Position numbers and translations under genes: made by a program
Notes under the pieces: generated by a model
Database searches by the model: none
Told to the model about the DNA's origin: nothing
Seen by the model: the letters and a program-made list of their open reading frames with translations, nothing else
Assembly: GCF_030908545.1 (NCBI RefSeq)
Contig: NZ_CP133083.1
Span: 1,550,001-1,614,000 of the forward strand
Source: Nitrosomonas sp. sh817
GTDB taxonomy: Bacteria; Pseudomonadota; Gammaproteobacteria; Burkholderiales; Nitrosomonadaceae
Direction of reading: 5' to 3'
DNA: 64,000 nt
Shown: positions 39,357 to 49,229 of the stretch, piece by piece
How the letters are laid out: every line of letters starts with the position of its first letter
How positions within the stretch are numbered: the first letter of the stretch is position 1

Positions 39357-42040
39357 TATAATTCTTTCATGCCACCGCGTCGTAATAAATATTTCTCAAA
39401 TTCAATAATTAAGAATAACACTAAGCCGACAGAAAGAATCCTTGTCCAAGCATCGGCATCAAGCGCAACTGTTCCAAAAATTAACTGAAAAACAGGCAGG
39501 TAAGTAAAAAGAATTTGAAGTAATATCAATATACCGACAGATATCAGAACATAACGATTGCCGAGAAAACCTTCGATCGACATCGCCGAAGCCAGCAGAT
39601 AACGGCAATTAAACAAATATAAAATTTCACAAACGACAAACAAATTTACTAAAACCGTCCGGCTGAATTCGATGCTGGAGCCTTGCATTGTTTCCCACAT
39701 CGTGAGTCCAAACCCGCCGCCGATCATCAATAATGTAACAAAAACAATACGCCAAACCAAGAAACCGGATAACAGAGGAGCATCAGGATCGCGTGGAGGC
39801 CGATGCATGACATCCGCCTCCGGAGGTTCAAAGGATAGTGCAATAGCCAGTGTCACAGTCGTAACCATGTTGATCCATAATATTTGGACAGGAGTAATAG
39901 GCAGCGTTATGCCCAAAAAAATAGCCAGAATGATGAGACCGGCTTCACCGCCATTCGTAGGAAGCACATAGACCATAGTCTTTTTGATATTATCGTAGAC
40001 AGTACGGCCTTCCTCCACCGCGTGCACGATTGATACAAAGTTATCATCCGCGAGCACCATTTCTGCGGCTTGCTTGGCTACTTCAGTTCCCTTTTGTCCC
40101 ATGGCAACACCCACATCGGCCCGTTTCAGAGCTGGCGCATCATTCACACCATCACCCGTCATCGCCACGATTTCTCCATTCGCTTGCAATGCTGCAACGA
40201 GACGCAATTTGTGCTCCGGATTGGTACGCGCAAAAACATCGATGTTCGTAACCGCTTGCCGCAATGCCTTATCATCCATCGTATCCAGCGCAACACCGGT
40301 TAGAACTGTACGACCATCACCGAGATTGAGTTTTGCGCCAATCGAACTGGCTGTCGCCTGATGATCTCCGGTAATCATCTTGACGCGAATACCGGCATAA
40401 TGACATTGATTCACAGCCGCAACCGCTTCTTCACGCGGCGGATCGGTCATGCCGACCATTCCCAGTAATGTAAAGTTTGACCGAACATCGGAAAACCGGA
40501 GTATCTGTTGATCCCGCTCCGCCGCGCGCTGTGCGATCGCCAACATCCGTAGCCCAGAACATGCAGCTTCCTGAATGGTGTTGTTCCAATACGCCAGATC
40601 AAGCGCACAATTGTTTCCCTGACTTCGTTGCCGGCTGCACAAAGCCAGTATCGTTTCGGGAGCGCCTTTGACAAAGATAACACCCTGGTTGTCATGCGAA
40701 TGATGCAAGGTCGCCATCAAGCGGTGTTCGGATTCGAAAGGAATAACATCCGTGCGGGGTAATGATTCGCTCACATGAACCGGATTTAGCGCTGCTTTCA
40801 TTGCTGCCGCAATCACCGCGCCTTCCGTCGGATCGCCGTCGACAATCCATTGATCTTCCTGTAACTGCAGTTTTGCATCACTGCATAATAAACCGGCTCG
40901 CAATAGATCCATACAATCTGCATGCTCTGCAATCAAAATTCCCCGTCCATCCGAACTGAAGCTCCCTTCCGGTGCATAACCTACTCCGCTTACCTGTAAC
41001 CGATCATCTGCGGTAAAGATTTGCTGCACGGTCATCTCATTCCGCGTTAATGTACCGGTCTTATCGGTACAAATGACCGTTACCGATCCAAGCGTTTCGA
41101 CTGCGGGTAAATGCCGGATAATGGCGTTATGGCGCGCCATGCGTTGCACACCAAGCGCAAGCGTAATGGTCATAATCGGCGGAAGTTCTTCCGGAATAAC
41201 GGCAACCGCAATACCCACCGCCGCCATAAACAGCTCATCAATGCCATAATCGTGTGCTAGCAAACCATACAGAATAACAGTCAGAACCAACACGAGCGTG
41301 ACAGCAGCCAATCGAAATCCGAACTCCGCAATTTTTCTAAGTAACGGTGTCGACAGTTTATTGACTTGCTCCAGCATCGTGCTGATACGCCCGATCTCGG
41401 TGTGATGACCGGTTCCGACCACAACCCCGGTAGCCTGTCCAAAAACCACCAGCGTACCGGAATACACCATACAATCGCGATTGCCGATTGCAACCGATTC
41501 CAAAACTGATTCAATTCCCTTTTCAACGGCTTGTGATTCACCGGTCAAAATTGCTTCATCGACCCGCAAATTCTTACAACTGAACAACCGCATGTCGGCA
41601 GGGACTTTGTCACCCGATTGCAGCAATACGATGTCACCAGGCACCAGCGCTTCTGCTGAAATTTGTCTGCGGTGATTGTCTCTCAACACAGACGCATTGA
41701 TTGACAGCATGCTGCGAATACCAGCCAGCGCTCTCTCGGCCTTACCCTCCTGAATCACACCAATCACCGCATTAATAATGACCACCGCCAGAATCACGCA
41801 ACTATCAGTCCAGTGTCCGATAAACGCAGTAACTGCTGCAGCAATTAACAGAATATAGATGAGAACATTATGAAACTGCAGAAGAAAACGAATGAAAAAA
41901 CCTGGCGAACTGGGTGATCGCAAGCGATTTACACCATATCGCTCAATGCGCTGCTCCGCTTCCGCTTGCGATAGTCCCGCCTCATTAGTGTCTAATGTCT
42001 GTAAAACCTGCTGCGCTGAGAGACTATGCCAATTGATCAT
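39356..42040 (-). CDS. P2-type cation-translocating ATPase
   Basis: An 894-residue P-type ATPase with N-terminal cation-ATPase domain (LSAQQVLQTLDTNEAGLSQA), actuator TGES, phosphorylation site VICTDKTGTLTRNEM and hinge MVTGDGVNDAPAL-type motif (MTGDGVNDAPALKRADVGVA). Overall it resembles PacL/SERCA pumps. However, TM4 reads PEELPP instead of PEGLP, and TM6 reads NMVTTVTLAIALSFEP instead of NxxTDxxPA. The residues that bind Ca2+ in SERCA are therefore not conserved, and the transported ion should not be assumed to be calcium. Confidence 0.88.
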   Translation of the reverse strand: MINWHSLSAQQVLQTLDTNEAGLSQAEAEQRIERYGVNRLRSPSSPGFFIRFLLQFHNVLIYILLIAAAVTAFIGHWTDSCVILAVVIINAVIGVIQEGKAERALAGIRSMLSINASVLRDNHRRQISAEALVPGDIVLLQSGDKVPADMRLFSCKNLRVDEAILTGESQAVEKGIESVLESVAIGNRDCMVYSGTLVVFGQATGVVVGTGHHTEIGRISTMLEQVNKLSTPLLRKIAEFGFRLAAVTLVLVLTVILYGLLAHDYGIDELFMAAVGIAVAVIPEELPPIMTITLALGVQRMARHNAIIRHLPAVETLGSVTVICTDKTGTLTRNEMTVQQIFTADDRLQVSGVGYAPEGSFSSDGRGILIAEHADCMDLLRAGLLCSDAKLQLQEDQWIVDGDPTEGAVIAAAMKAALNPVHVSESLPRTDVIPFESEHRLMATLHHSHDNQGVIFVKGAPETILALCSRQRSQGNNCALDLAYWNNTIQEAACSGLRMLAIAQRAAERDQQILRFSDVRSNFTLLGMVGMTDPPREEAVAAVNQCHYAGIRVKMITGDHQATASSIGAKLNLGDGRTVLTGVALDTMDDKALRQAVTNIDVFARTNPEHKLRLVAALQANGEIVAMTGDGVNDAPALKRADVGVAMGQKGTEVAKQAAEMVLADDNFVSIVHAVEEGRTVYDNIKKTMVYVLPTNGGEAGLIILAIFLGITLPITPVQILWINMVTTVTLAIALSFEPPEADVMHRPPRDPDAPLLSGFLVWRIVFVTLLMIGGGFGLTMWETMQGSSIEFSRTVLVNLFVVCEILYLFNCRYLLASAMSIEGFLGNRYVLISVGILILLQILFTYLPVFQLIFGTVALDADAWTRILSVGLVLFLIIEFEKYLLRRGGMKEL

Positions 42041-42179
42041 TTATAAAATAATTTCCGCATGGACCTACAATTTTGTAATCGATTAACCAAGGATTCGAAT
42101 AATTTGTACTCAGATATTGAGTGCAGCTACAATTCTGAGGAGTAGTGATTTTTTCCTTAACATTGCAATGAGGTTTTTC

Positions 42180-42692
42180 ATGAAATACTTTATCACGTTG
42201 ATGGCATTAATTGCCCTATCGTTTGCCGGAACCACGCAGGCTTCCGGGCGCACGCCTTTTGGTCACCAAGTCAGCGCAGTACAAAATTACAGCCGCATTA
42301 ACGATCAAATCGCCATATCCGGACTTATCAGTGAGGGAGGCGTTCCAGCGTTGGCTGCGACAGGTTTTAAGACCGTCATCGACATGCGCACCGCCAATGA
42401 AGGAACTGCGGAAGAAAAATCACTCGTTGATCGCGCCGGCATGAACTACATTAACATTCCAATGACCGTTGCCGGTATTAGCAACGAGCAATTGACTACC
42501 TTTACCAAAGCCATTGAAATGGCACAACGGCCAGTGCTCATTCACTGCGGATCGGGCAATCGTGCCAGCGCCATGTGGGCCAGATATCAAATCAGTCAAG
42601 GAATGGACCCGGAAACCGCCATTGAAGCTGCGCGTAAATCGGGATTGCGGCCGCCGATGGAGGAGAAACTTAGAGAGTCCCTGAGTAATTAA
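42180..42692 (+). CDS. Secreted DUF442 / beta-lactamase-hydrolase-like phosphatase fold protein
   Basis: A 170-residue protein with signal peptide (MKYFITLMALIALSFAGTTQ, ending near ASG) and a dual-specificity-phosphatase-like domain. The P-loop HCGSGNRASAMW fits Cx5R with Cys and Arg present. The region YSRINDQIAISGLISEGGVP is typical of DUF442. Members are often linked to sulphide metabolism or phosphatase activity; the function here is unproven. ATG 42180 is chosen with GAGG six bases upstream. Confidence 0.82.
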   Translation: MKYFITLMALIALSFAGTTQASGRTPFGHQVSAVQNYSRINDQIAISGLISEGGVPALAATGFKTVIDMRTANEGTAEEKSLVDRAGMNYINIPMTVAGISNEQLTTFTKAIEMAQRPVLIHCGSGNRASAMWARYQISQGMDPETAIEAARKSGLRPPMEEKLRESLSN

Positions 42693-42798
42693 AGTACATC
42701 GATAACAACGGATCATTACAATTCACATCGCAATTACCCTGCTGCTATTGGTTGCCAGTGTGTGTTACTTCAACTCTCTGAATTGAAGCCGGCCACCC

Positions 42799-43776
42799 AT
42801 GACTGCTCCCGATGATGTTCCATTTCGGCTGGTAATCCATGGCGGTGCTGGAGCCATCAATCGCAGCCGGTTGACTGCCGAACGTGAAGCCGTTTACCGC
42901 CAGGTACTGACACAATCATTGAACGCCGGTTATGCGGTGCTTAGCGGCGGCGGTAGCTGTATCGACGCCGTAATCGCAGCCATCGTGGTCATGGAAGATT
43001 CGCCTCTTTTTAATGCCGGCAAAGGTTCAGTTTTTAACCATGAGGGGCAAAACGAATTGGAAGCCTCGATCATGGAAGGCGCTACGCGTTTAGCAGGCGC
43101 CGTTGCCGGCATCACGACAGTTCGCAACCCTATACGTGCGGCACATGCGATTATGATGAAAAGCCCGCATGCCATGCTGATTGGCCGCGGTGCGGACACA
43201 TTTGCTGCAGAGCAAGGCCTGGAGATCGTCGATCCCGATTATTTTCATACTCCGCATCGTTGGGAACAATTGCAAAAAGCACTTACAAAAGAACAAGTGC
43301 TGCGCGACCACGATGCCGACTCCAATATTCCATTTGTTAGCACTGATGAAAAGCATGGAACCGTCGGTGCAGTCGCACTGGATCGGCATGGCAATATCGC
43401 CGCCGGTACATCAACCGGCGGGTTGACCAACAAACGGCGGGGACGTGTGGGTGACTCCTCGATTATCGGGGCTGGCACCTATGCCGACAATCGCTCGGTG
43501 GCGGTATCAGCAACCGGTACCGGGGAAATGTTCATTCGCGCCGCCGCAGCCTACCAAACAGCTGCGCAAGTCATGATGCTGCGCAAACCGCTTCGCGAAG
43601 CTGCCGACAATACGTTAGCGGAAGTTTCAAAGATCGGCGGTGACGGCGGTTTAATTCTGCTGAACGTGAAGGGCGACTATGCAATGCAATTCAATACCAG
43701 CGGCATGCATCGAGGCACCATCAGTAATGATGGCATCGCATGGACCGGTATTTTTCCTGGCGAACCCGATATCTAA
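42799..43776 (+). CDS. iaaA: Isoaspartyl peptidase / plant-type L-asparaginase
   Basis: A 325-residue Ntn-hydrolase precursor. It contains LVIHGGAGAI, GKGSVFNHEGQNELEASIME and the autocleavage site EKHGTVGAVALD, where Thr becomes the new N-terminal nucleophile. GTSTGGLTNKRRGRVGDSSI follows. It degrades beta-aspartyl dipeptides or asparagine. The sequence has no signal peptide. Confidence 0.92.
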   Translation: MTAPDDVPFRLVIHGGAGAINRSRLTAEREAVYRQVLTQSLNAGYAVLSGGGSCIDAVIAAIVVMEDSPLFNAGKGSVFNHEGQNELEASIMEGATRLAGAVAGITTVRNPIRAAHAIMMKSPHAMLIGRGADTFAAEQGLEIVDPDYFHTPHRWEQLQKALTKEQVLRDHDADSNIPFVSTDEKHGTVGAVALDRHGNIAAGTSTGGLTNKRRGRVGDSSIIGAGTYADNRSVAVSATGTGEMFIRAAAAYQTAAQVMMLRKPLREAADNTLAEVSKIGGDGGLILLNVKGDYAMQFNTSGMHRGTISNDGIAWTGIFPGEPDI

Positions 43777-43850
43777 AACATCAATTCATTTATGAAACAC
43801 TAACCTGCCGGCAGTAAGCCAGCAGCCCGTTGTTCGAGTCCTATCTGAGG

Positions 43851-44636
43851 TTATTGCAAACAATCAACGCCTTTACGCAAGGTACGCCGCGCATAATAGG
43901 CAAAAGCAACCGCGCTGCGTTGACCGCGCAAAATCCAGTCGCGCGCTTCCCGTCCGAGGCCGGGATCAATCGGCTGGATCTTACCCGCCGAGGCTGCAAG
44001 CAAATGCATACGCGCTGCGCGTTCGAAAGCAAGCGCTAATATGCAGGCTTCTTCAATACTCGAACTGGCAATCAGCAACCCGTGATGCGCTAACATCAAA
44101 GCATGCTTGTTGCCGATGGCTTTGGAAATCAGTTCCCCTTCTTCATTGCCGACCGGGATACCCGGCCACTTGGGCAAAAAAGCGATATCGTCATACAAGA
44201 CACAATTATCCATATGCGAGATTTCCAAAGGCACTTCCAGCATACTGAGTGCCGCAGTATGGACTGCATGCGTATGGATAATGCACTGCACATCGGGTCT
44301 GGCACGATACAGCCATGAATGAAACCGGTTGGCTGGATTTGCCATGCCATCGCCCTGCAAAACTTCCAGATCCTCATTCACGAGTAACAGATTGCTTGCG
44401 CAAATTTCGTCAAAACCGAATCCCAAACGTTGCGTCAAGTAAGTTCCCGGGGTATCCCCACGCGCCGTGATTTGTCCCGCCAATCCGGAATCGTGGCCGT
44501 TATCGAATAAAATTCGGCAAGTCAGCGCCAGTTTCTGCGCTTTCGAGTAATCAGCGCTTTGCAAATGTTGATCCATTTGCACGAACGATTGTTGAATCAG
44601 CTGTTCTTTGCTTAAATTGAAAGTATCATTGGTCAT
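43851..44636 (-). CDS. Class II aldolase/adducin family protein
   Basis: A 261-residue protein with zinc-ligand motifs CIIHTHAVHTAAL and MLAHHGLLIAS and an N-terminal region typical of fuculose-phosphate aldolase relatives (RILFDNGHDSGLAGQITARG). The adducin-head subgroup often lacks a known substrate. It ends the hydrolase-hslR-aldolase group, 9 bases after hslR. Confidence 0.85.
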   Translation of the reverse strand: MTNDTFNLSKEQLIQQSFVQMDQHLQSADYSKAQKLALTCRILFDNGHDSGLAGQITARGDTPGTYLTQRLGFGFDEICASNLLLVNEDLEVLQGDGMANPANRFHSWLYRARPDVQCIIHTHAVHTAALSMLEVPLEISHMDNCVLYDDIAFLPKWPGIPVGNEEGELISKAIGNKHALMLAHHGLLIASSSIEEACILALAFERAARMHLLAASAGKIQPIDPGLGREARDWILRGQRSAVAFAYYARRTLRKGVDCLQ

Positions 44637-44645
44637 AATTGTCGA

Positions 44646-45047
44646 TCATTCATGATGATTGGAGATAAAACGCTCGATTTCGCGGCGGTCACGCTTAGTC
44701 GGACGGCCTTTGGTGTAAAACGGCTGCGGCTGGGTTTTCAGACGGGCGACCAACACTTCTCGCTGTTGACGGCTTTCCTCGGTTTCCCGGTAAAATTGCT
44801 GCGCAATCGTTGCGGATCCTCTTTTGTTCGATAGATCCAACACTTCAATTTCAAATTGATAATTATTATTGCGAATTATCAACCGATCCCCTACCGCAAG
44901 CACTTTGGCCGGCTTAACCCGCTGACCGTTGACCGTCACTCGCCCCCGGTCGATGGCTTCTGCAGCTAACGAGCGTGTTTTAAAAAAACGGGCTGCAAAC
45001 AGCCACTTATCGATACGATATTTCTCAACATTATCTGATGATTGCAT
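44646..45047 (-). CDS. hslR: Hsp15-type S4 RNA-binding protein
   Basis: A 133-residue protein with an S4 domain at its start (YRIDKWLFAARFFKTRSLAA, then RGRVTVNGQRVKPAK) and a basic tail ending PTKRDRREIERF. Hsp15 rescues stalled 50S subunits carrying peptidyl-tRNA. It starts 7 bases after the hydrolase-OsmC fusion. Confidence 0.93.
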   Translation of the reverse strand: MQSSDNVEKYRIDKWLFAARFFKTRSLAAEAIDRGRVTVNGQRVKPAKVLAVGDRLIIRNNNYQFEIEVLDLSNKRGSATIAQQFYRETEESRQQREVLVARLKTQPQPFYTKGRPTKRDRREIERFISNHHE

Positions 45048-45054
45048 GATCTTC

Positions 45055-46278
45055 TTAATCTAATAGATTGGTATCGATCCGGATTTTTCCTTGCAGTGTT
45101 TTATGGACCGGACACTGATTGGCAATCTCCAGCAACCGGCTGCGCTGTTGGTCAGTCAGATTTCCTGTCAGGTGTATCAAGCGTGTCATCACGTCGATGA
45201 AAGCTTTTTGTTGTTCGCAATCCGCGCAATCATCCGCGTGAACCCGGCTGTGATGTAATTCAACCCGGATATCCTGAAGATCGATTTGCTTATGATTGGC
45301 GTACATGCGCAGCGTCATCGAAGTACAACTGCCTAAAGCTGCCAGTAAAAGTTCATAAGGATTCAACCCCAGATCCGAACCGCCCAATGTGATTGGTTCA
45401 TCGCTGATTATGCAATGGCGGTGCGTCAGAATCTCACGAGTAAATTTCCGATCGCGTTCCCGGACAACAACCACGCCTTCCGCAATGGATTGTTCTTTCG
45501 ACTCGCCCGGTAATGACTCGCTGGTGAAATAGCGTTTTGCCCAGACCGATATGACTTCCGCAACATAGCGCGAGTCTAAAGGATTGGACAAAAGATGATC
45601 GGCGCGATCGAGGGATATAAAACTTTTAGGGTGTTTGGCGGCACTGTAAATTCTAGCGGCTTCGTCAATAGAAACCACTGTATCCACCGGTGAATGGAGA
45701 ATCAGCAAGGCTTTTTTTAGCGCTCCAATATGTTCTAAAGAATTATATTTCTCTAAATCATCAATGAATTGGCGTTTTATGTTAAAGCTTCTTCCTGATA
45801 ATTGGACTGAAACGATTGATTCCTTGCTGAATTGTTCATACGAATCTCCGAACAAATGCTTAATGTGCGTTGCCGTAGCCGGTGCACCGATGGTGATTAC
45901 GGCTTTAATCGAAGCAATATCGCGCGCAACCGCTAAAACCGCAGCACCGCCTAAGCTATGCCCAATCAGCAAGGTTGGGGCTGCATAGTGCTTTTCCAGA
46001 AAACCTGCAGCCGCTATCAAATCCTGTAAATTGGAGGAAAAATTAGAATTGGCGAAATCCCCTTCACTACTACCTAAACCTGTAAAGTCAAAACGCAATA
46101 CTGCAATCCCATGATCTGCGAGTGCCAGGGCAATCCGTGCCGCTGCAAGATTGTTTTTTGAGCAAGTAAAGCAATGCGCGAACACTGCGTAGGACTGTAC
46201 GACGCCAACGGGCAATTCCAGCGAACCTGATAGCAGTTCGCCTTGTGAATTTTGGAACTTTGCTTCGATACGCGGCAT
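45055..46278 (-). CDS. Alpha/beta hydrolase-OsmC fusion protein
   Basis: A 407-residue two-domain protein. Residues 1-255 are an alpha/beta hydrolase with the nucleophile elbow LLIGHSLGGAAV, acidic region SPVDTVVS and catalytic-His candidate DRADHLLSN. Residues 270-407 are an OsmC domain (LGLNPYELLLAALGSCTSMT and, near the end, NQCPVHKTLQG), each with a cysteine. The combination suggests a hydrolase coupled to thiol peroxidase chemistry, but no substrate is known. It heads a three-gene unit. Confidence 0.9.
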   Translation of the reverse strand: MPRIEAKFQNSQGELLSGSLELPVGVVQSYAVFAHCFTCSKNNLAAARIALALADHGIAVLRFDFTGLGSSEGDFANSNFSSNLQDLIAAAGFLEKHYAAPTLLIGHSLGGAAVLAVARDIASIKAVITIGAPATATHIKHLFGDSYEQFSKESIVSVQLSGRSFNIKRQFIDDLEKYNSLEHIGALKKALLILHSPVDTVVSIDEAARIYSAAKHPKSFISLDRADHLLSNPLDSRYVAEVISVWAKRYFTSESLPGESKEQSIAEGVVVVRERDRKFTREILTHRHCIISDEPITLGGSDLGLNPYELLLAALGSCTSMTLRMYANHKQIDLQDIRVELHHSRVHADDCADCEQQKAFIDVMTRLIHLTGNLTDQQRSRLLEIANQCPVHKTLQGKIRIDTNLLD

Positions 46279-46500
46279 GAGCTTCGATTAATAACCAATC
46301 ACAAAATTGAGGATACTGTGAATGGTATCAAAAATAACTTAAAGCGTATGATTTTCTGACATTGCTAACAGGATCAGGAATATCTTCAAGAAGTTGGAGT
46401 ATTACAACCGATTAATCAATTCTACCGATCAAATTCAATCAATATTTTTAATATACGGCTTTAGGATTTCCAGCACTTGCGCATAACCGGCGATTGCATC

Positions 46501-47364
46501 TTAGCCAGCCATTAATTCGGTCGGAATTGAGTTTTTATGCGTCGTTGACAATGGACTGTCACTGATTTTCCTGATTGTTTGATAGAGTTGAAAATCGATC
46601 GGCGTAAAAGAAGTTGCACTGTTTTTCAGCCGGGAATCTATGATTGCCTTGGCTGAAAGTACCGTTTCGCGATCATCGGAAACTGCCGCGAGAATCTCTT
46701 GAGTAGTCAAAAAATCGATCGAGGTGCCAGCCATATCCATCGAATAATATTTTGAAACTTCCACCCGGTTCCTAAATAATCTGGCAGCACCGCCCCACAC
46801 GACATTATCAAGATCAACGCTTGCCACCGTATCGATCGCCCAAATGATTGTTTCACCCAAAGTTTTACCGCTTGCGACTTGCATGATCATATGATCCTTC
46901 ACAATGGACCGGTTGTTAGGTGTGAAGGTATCGGCTAATAAATATTCCAGAATTTTATTAATACCATTGATGTTATGTTGTATGACAGCTTGCCCCCAAT
47001 TACGATCGGATGCCGGAATTGCCGACAAAGCGTTAGTTACTTCGGAAATTAATTGGTCCTGCGGTACACCGGCTGCCGTTTGATTTACAATAAAATCGCA
47101 AATAAGCATTTTGTTGGCATTTGCAACATGGTCTCCAAACAAATTATCCACAAATCTGTATGCAAACACTTCGGAATTCAAGTCCCTATAATTATTATCT
47201 AAAAACAACGCGCTATTTGCCAGTCTTTGTGCCAGGTTCGTCAGCGATTGATTTATCCGCAGTTGCGATGCGAGAATCTTTAAATTATCTGCACCGGGAG
47301 ATGCCTTGAACATCACCAGAATTAACTGAAGAATAGCGATTTGATATCGGGTTGAATGTGGCAT
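46501..47364 (-). CDS. Hypothetical protein with DUF4214-like repeats
   Basis: A 287-residue protein from ATG 47364 (GGAAGG eight bases upstream). It has no signal peptide and is rich in Asn, Asp, Ala and Ile. NRVEVSKYYSMDMAG and FAYRFVDNLFGDHVANANK resemble segments of S-layer or type I secreted proteins with DUF4214-like domains, but calcium-binding RTX repeats are absent. I cannot assign a function. A palindrome lies in its upstream region (47474-47492). Confidence 0.6.
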   Translation of the reverse strand: MPHSTRYQIAILQLILVMFKASPGADNLKILASQLRINQSLTNLAQRLANSALFLDNNYRDLNSEVFAYRFVDNLFGDHVANANKMLICDFIVNQTAAGVPQDQLISEVTNALSAIPASDRNWGQAVIQHNINGINKILEYLLADTFTPNNRSIVKDHMIMQVASGKTLGETIIWAIDTVASVDLDNVVWGGAARLFRNRVEVSKYYSMDMAGTSIDFLTTQEILAAVSDDRETVLSAKAIIDSRLKNSATSFTPIDFQLYQTIRKISDSPLSTTHKNSIPTELMAG

Positions 47365-47473
47365 TGAATGTTTTCCTTCCGGATAATATCGGTTTTGCTG
47401 ATTCACTGGCAGTTATGTAACAAGCCTATATCTTTATAAGCCACTATCATAGAGTTAATGATTCTTGTTTGCA

Positions 47474-47492
47474 ATGCGACAAATTGTCGCAT
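47474..47492. promoter_or_regulatory. Perfect 19-base palindrome, operator-like
   Basis: ATGCGACAAATTGTCGCAT has 9-base arms around one A. It lies in the divergent region between the hypothetical gene and the GpsA-like gene. A diverged copy (ATGTGACAAATTGCCGCAC) is at 48921-48939. Confidence 0.55.
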
Positions 47493-47631
47493 GTATTATA
47501 TCCATATATTTACAGATAGTTACAATTGATTGTTAAACTAATTTACTAATTATCCAACATCTCTGAGATGGAATTAAACTTTTTTCTGATAAAAATGCCG
47601 TTTTGCATTGATTACCGCTGCTCGATTCATA

Positions 47632-48528
47632 ATGCCTATTAATATTCTTATCTTAGGCTATGGTGAAATCGGCCATGCCATGGAATTTTTGCTTAAGAAG
47701 CATCATTCGCTTGCCATTTGGGATAAGTATCCTCCCGTAAAATTTATACCAGTGGAATTAGAGCATTCGGTACCGCAAGCCGATGTAATATTGTTTTGCC
47801 TCCCCGTCAATCCGCACCGGGAAATCATTCAATTGATCGCGCCTTATCTGAAAAAGAACTGCATCTGCGTCAGTGTCGCCAAAGGATTGGATGAGACGGG
47901 GAAAACCGCAGCGCAGATCTTTTCCGAGAATTTGCCGAAGAATCAGCCCTTTGCTTTACTGTACGGCCCCATGATCGCTGAAGAAATCCTTGCCGGCGGC
48001 TATGCTTTCGCTCAATTAGGAAGCCGAGATTCTGCATCACTCAAGACATTACAAACCTGTTTTGCGCACACCAGGTTATATCTGGAACCGACGGATGATA
48101 TCGAAGGCATCAGCTGGGCAGTGATTCTGAAAAATGTTTATGCGATGGCATTCGGCATGGCCGATGAATTGAAGCTGGGTGCTAATGTGCGCGGTTATCT
48201 GGTGACCGCAGCGCTGCATGAACTGCAACGGATCGTCGTACAGATGGGAGGACAACCCGATAGTCCCTATCGATTATCAGGGCTAGGCGATCTCATCACC
48301 ACGGCTACCAGTGAAAACTCGCACCACCATGCGTTAGGCCGTAAAATTGCAAAAGGAGAGCTCGGTGATATTTCCGGAGAAGGACCGCATACTTTAAAAA
48401 TGATTGAACAACATCAATTGATCAATCTACGGGATTTTGCATTATTGCAGTTAATCCATACGACGCTGCGGCAACCGATCGATATCCGTTCATATTTTGA
48501 AGATTACTTTCAACACCGGATGCGATAA
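47632..48528 (+). CDS. NAD(P)-dependent glycerol-3-phosphate dehydrogenase-like protein
   Basis: A 298-residue dehydrogenase. The Rossmann start INILILGYGEIGHAMEFLLK is degenerate compared with GxGxxG. VSVAKGLDETGK and YGPMIAEEI match GpsA positions, as does the catalytic-Lys region SWAVILKNVYAMAFGMADEL. It is shorter than typical GpsA (about 330), and its nucleotide motif is unusual. It may be a paralogue with another substrate. Confidence 0.75.
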   Translation: MPINILILGYGEIGHAMEFLLKKHHSLAIWDKYPPVKFIPVELEHSVPQADVILFCLPVNPHREIIQLIAPYLKKNCICVSVAKGLDETGKTAAQIFSENLPKNQPFALLYGPMIAEEILAGGYAFAQLGSRDSASLKTLQTCFAHTRLYLEPTDDIEGISWAVILKNVYAMAFGMADELKLGANVRGYLVTAALHELQRIVVQMGGQPDSPYRLSGLGDLITTATSENSHHHALGRKIAKGELGDISGEGPHTLKMIEQHQLINLRDFALLQLIHTTLRQPIDIRSYFEDYFQHRMR

Positions 48529-49229
48529 CCCGCTAACACTCATTATCCTTTTAACCTCGGATTCACGATTAACACCGGGATTAATCAGTTTTCAAGCTAC
48601 TGTTACAGGCTTTCTCGAAAAGCGCTTACACAATGCCGGCAATCGAATCGTTTGTGCAACCGCTCCCCCTCTAAATTGCTGAAAAAAAATTGCCCGGATG
48701 ACGTGTTAGGTATCGCCTGGGCAATTTTCAGGAGGGAAATTTGTTGTTTAATCAGCGCCAGGGCATTTCAGATCAAACGAATGCTCCGAAAGCCAACCGG
48801 ATTATAATAATACGTCTAAACTATTAATATTCATGAAATATTGATAGAAAATTTAATGCCAAACTTTAGGCTCACACGCTATTAATTTCATAATTGTCAG
48901 AGAATTCACGGCGATAAGCAATGTGACAAATTGCCGCACTTAGAAAAATAACCCTTAAAAAATTAAACCTTGAAAATTAAGCAGCAGAGAACTTTCCGAT
49001 CATCCTGGGCTTCCCGGCCATTCACACTTCATAAGCAGGCCGGGTTTTGGTTTGCACGGACGTTGCGTAATGCTCGCATCATACCGGTGCGTAATGAACT
49101 GCGATCTCTTTCGCTATCGAGTTCCATCGATTAATGGATCGATTTCCTTCAAGAAATTTCCTTCCAGCTTCACGGTATCACGCCACTCAATTATTTACAT
49201 CCCCCCTTGCTACTCGAATCCGCCATTCT
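48529..49229. other. 700-base intergenic region with hairpins and an operator-like repeat
   Basis: No gene is supported. It contains a terminator-like stem AAAATTGCCC..GGGCAATTTT (48687-48728), the second GACAAATTG palindrome copy (48921-48939), and a stem CCCGGCC..GGCCGGG followed by TTTT (49013-49048). The remainder is AT-rich and may be decayed sequence. Confidence 0.55.
48687..48728 (+). terminator. Terminator-like hairpin after the GpsA-like gene
   Basis: AAAATTGCCC and GGGCAATTTT form a 10-bp stem around a 22-base loop, about 160 bases after the stop. Confidence 0.5.
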
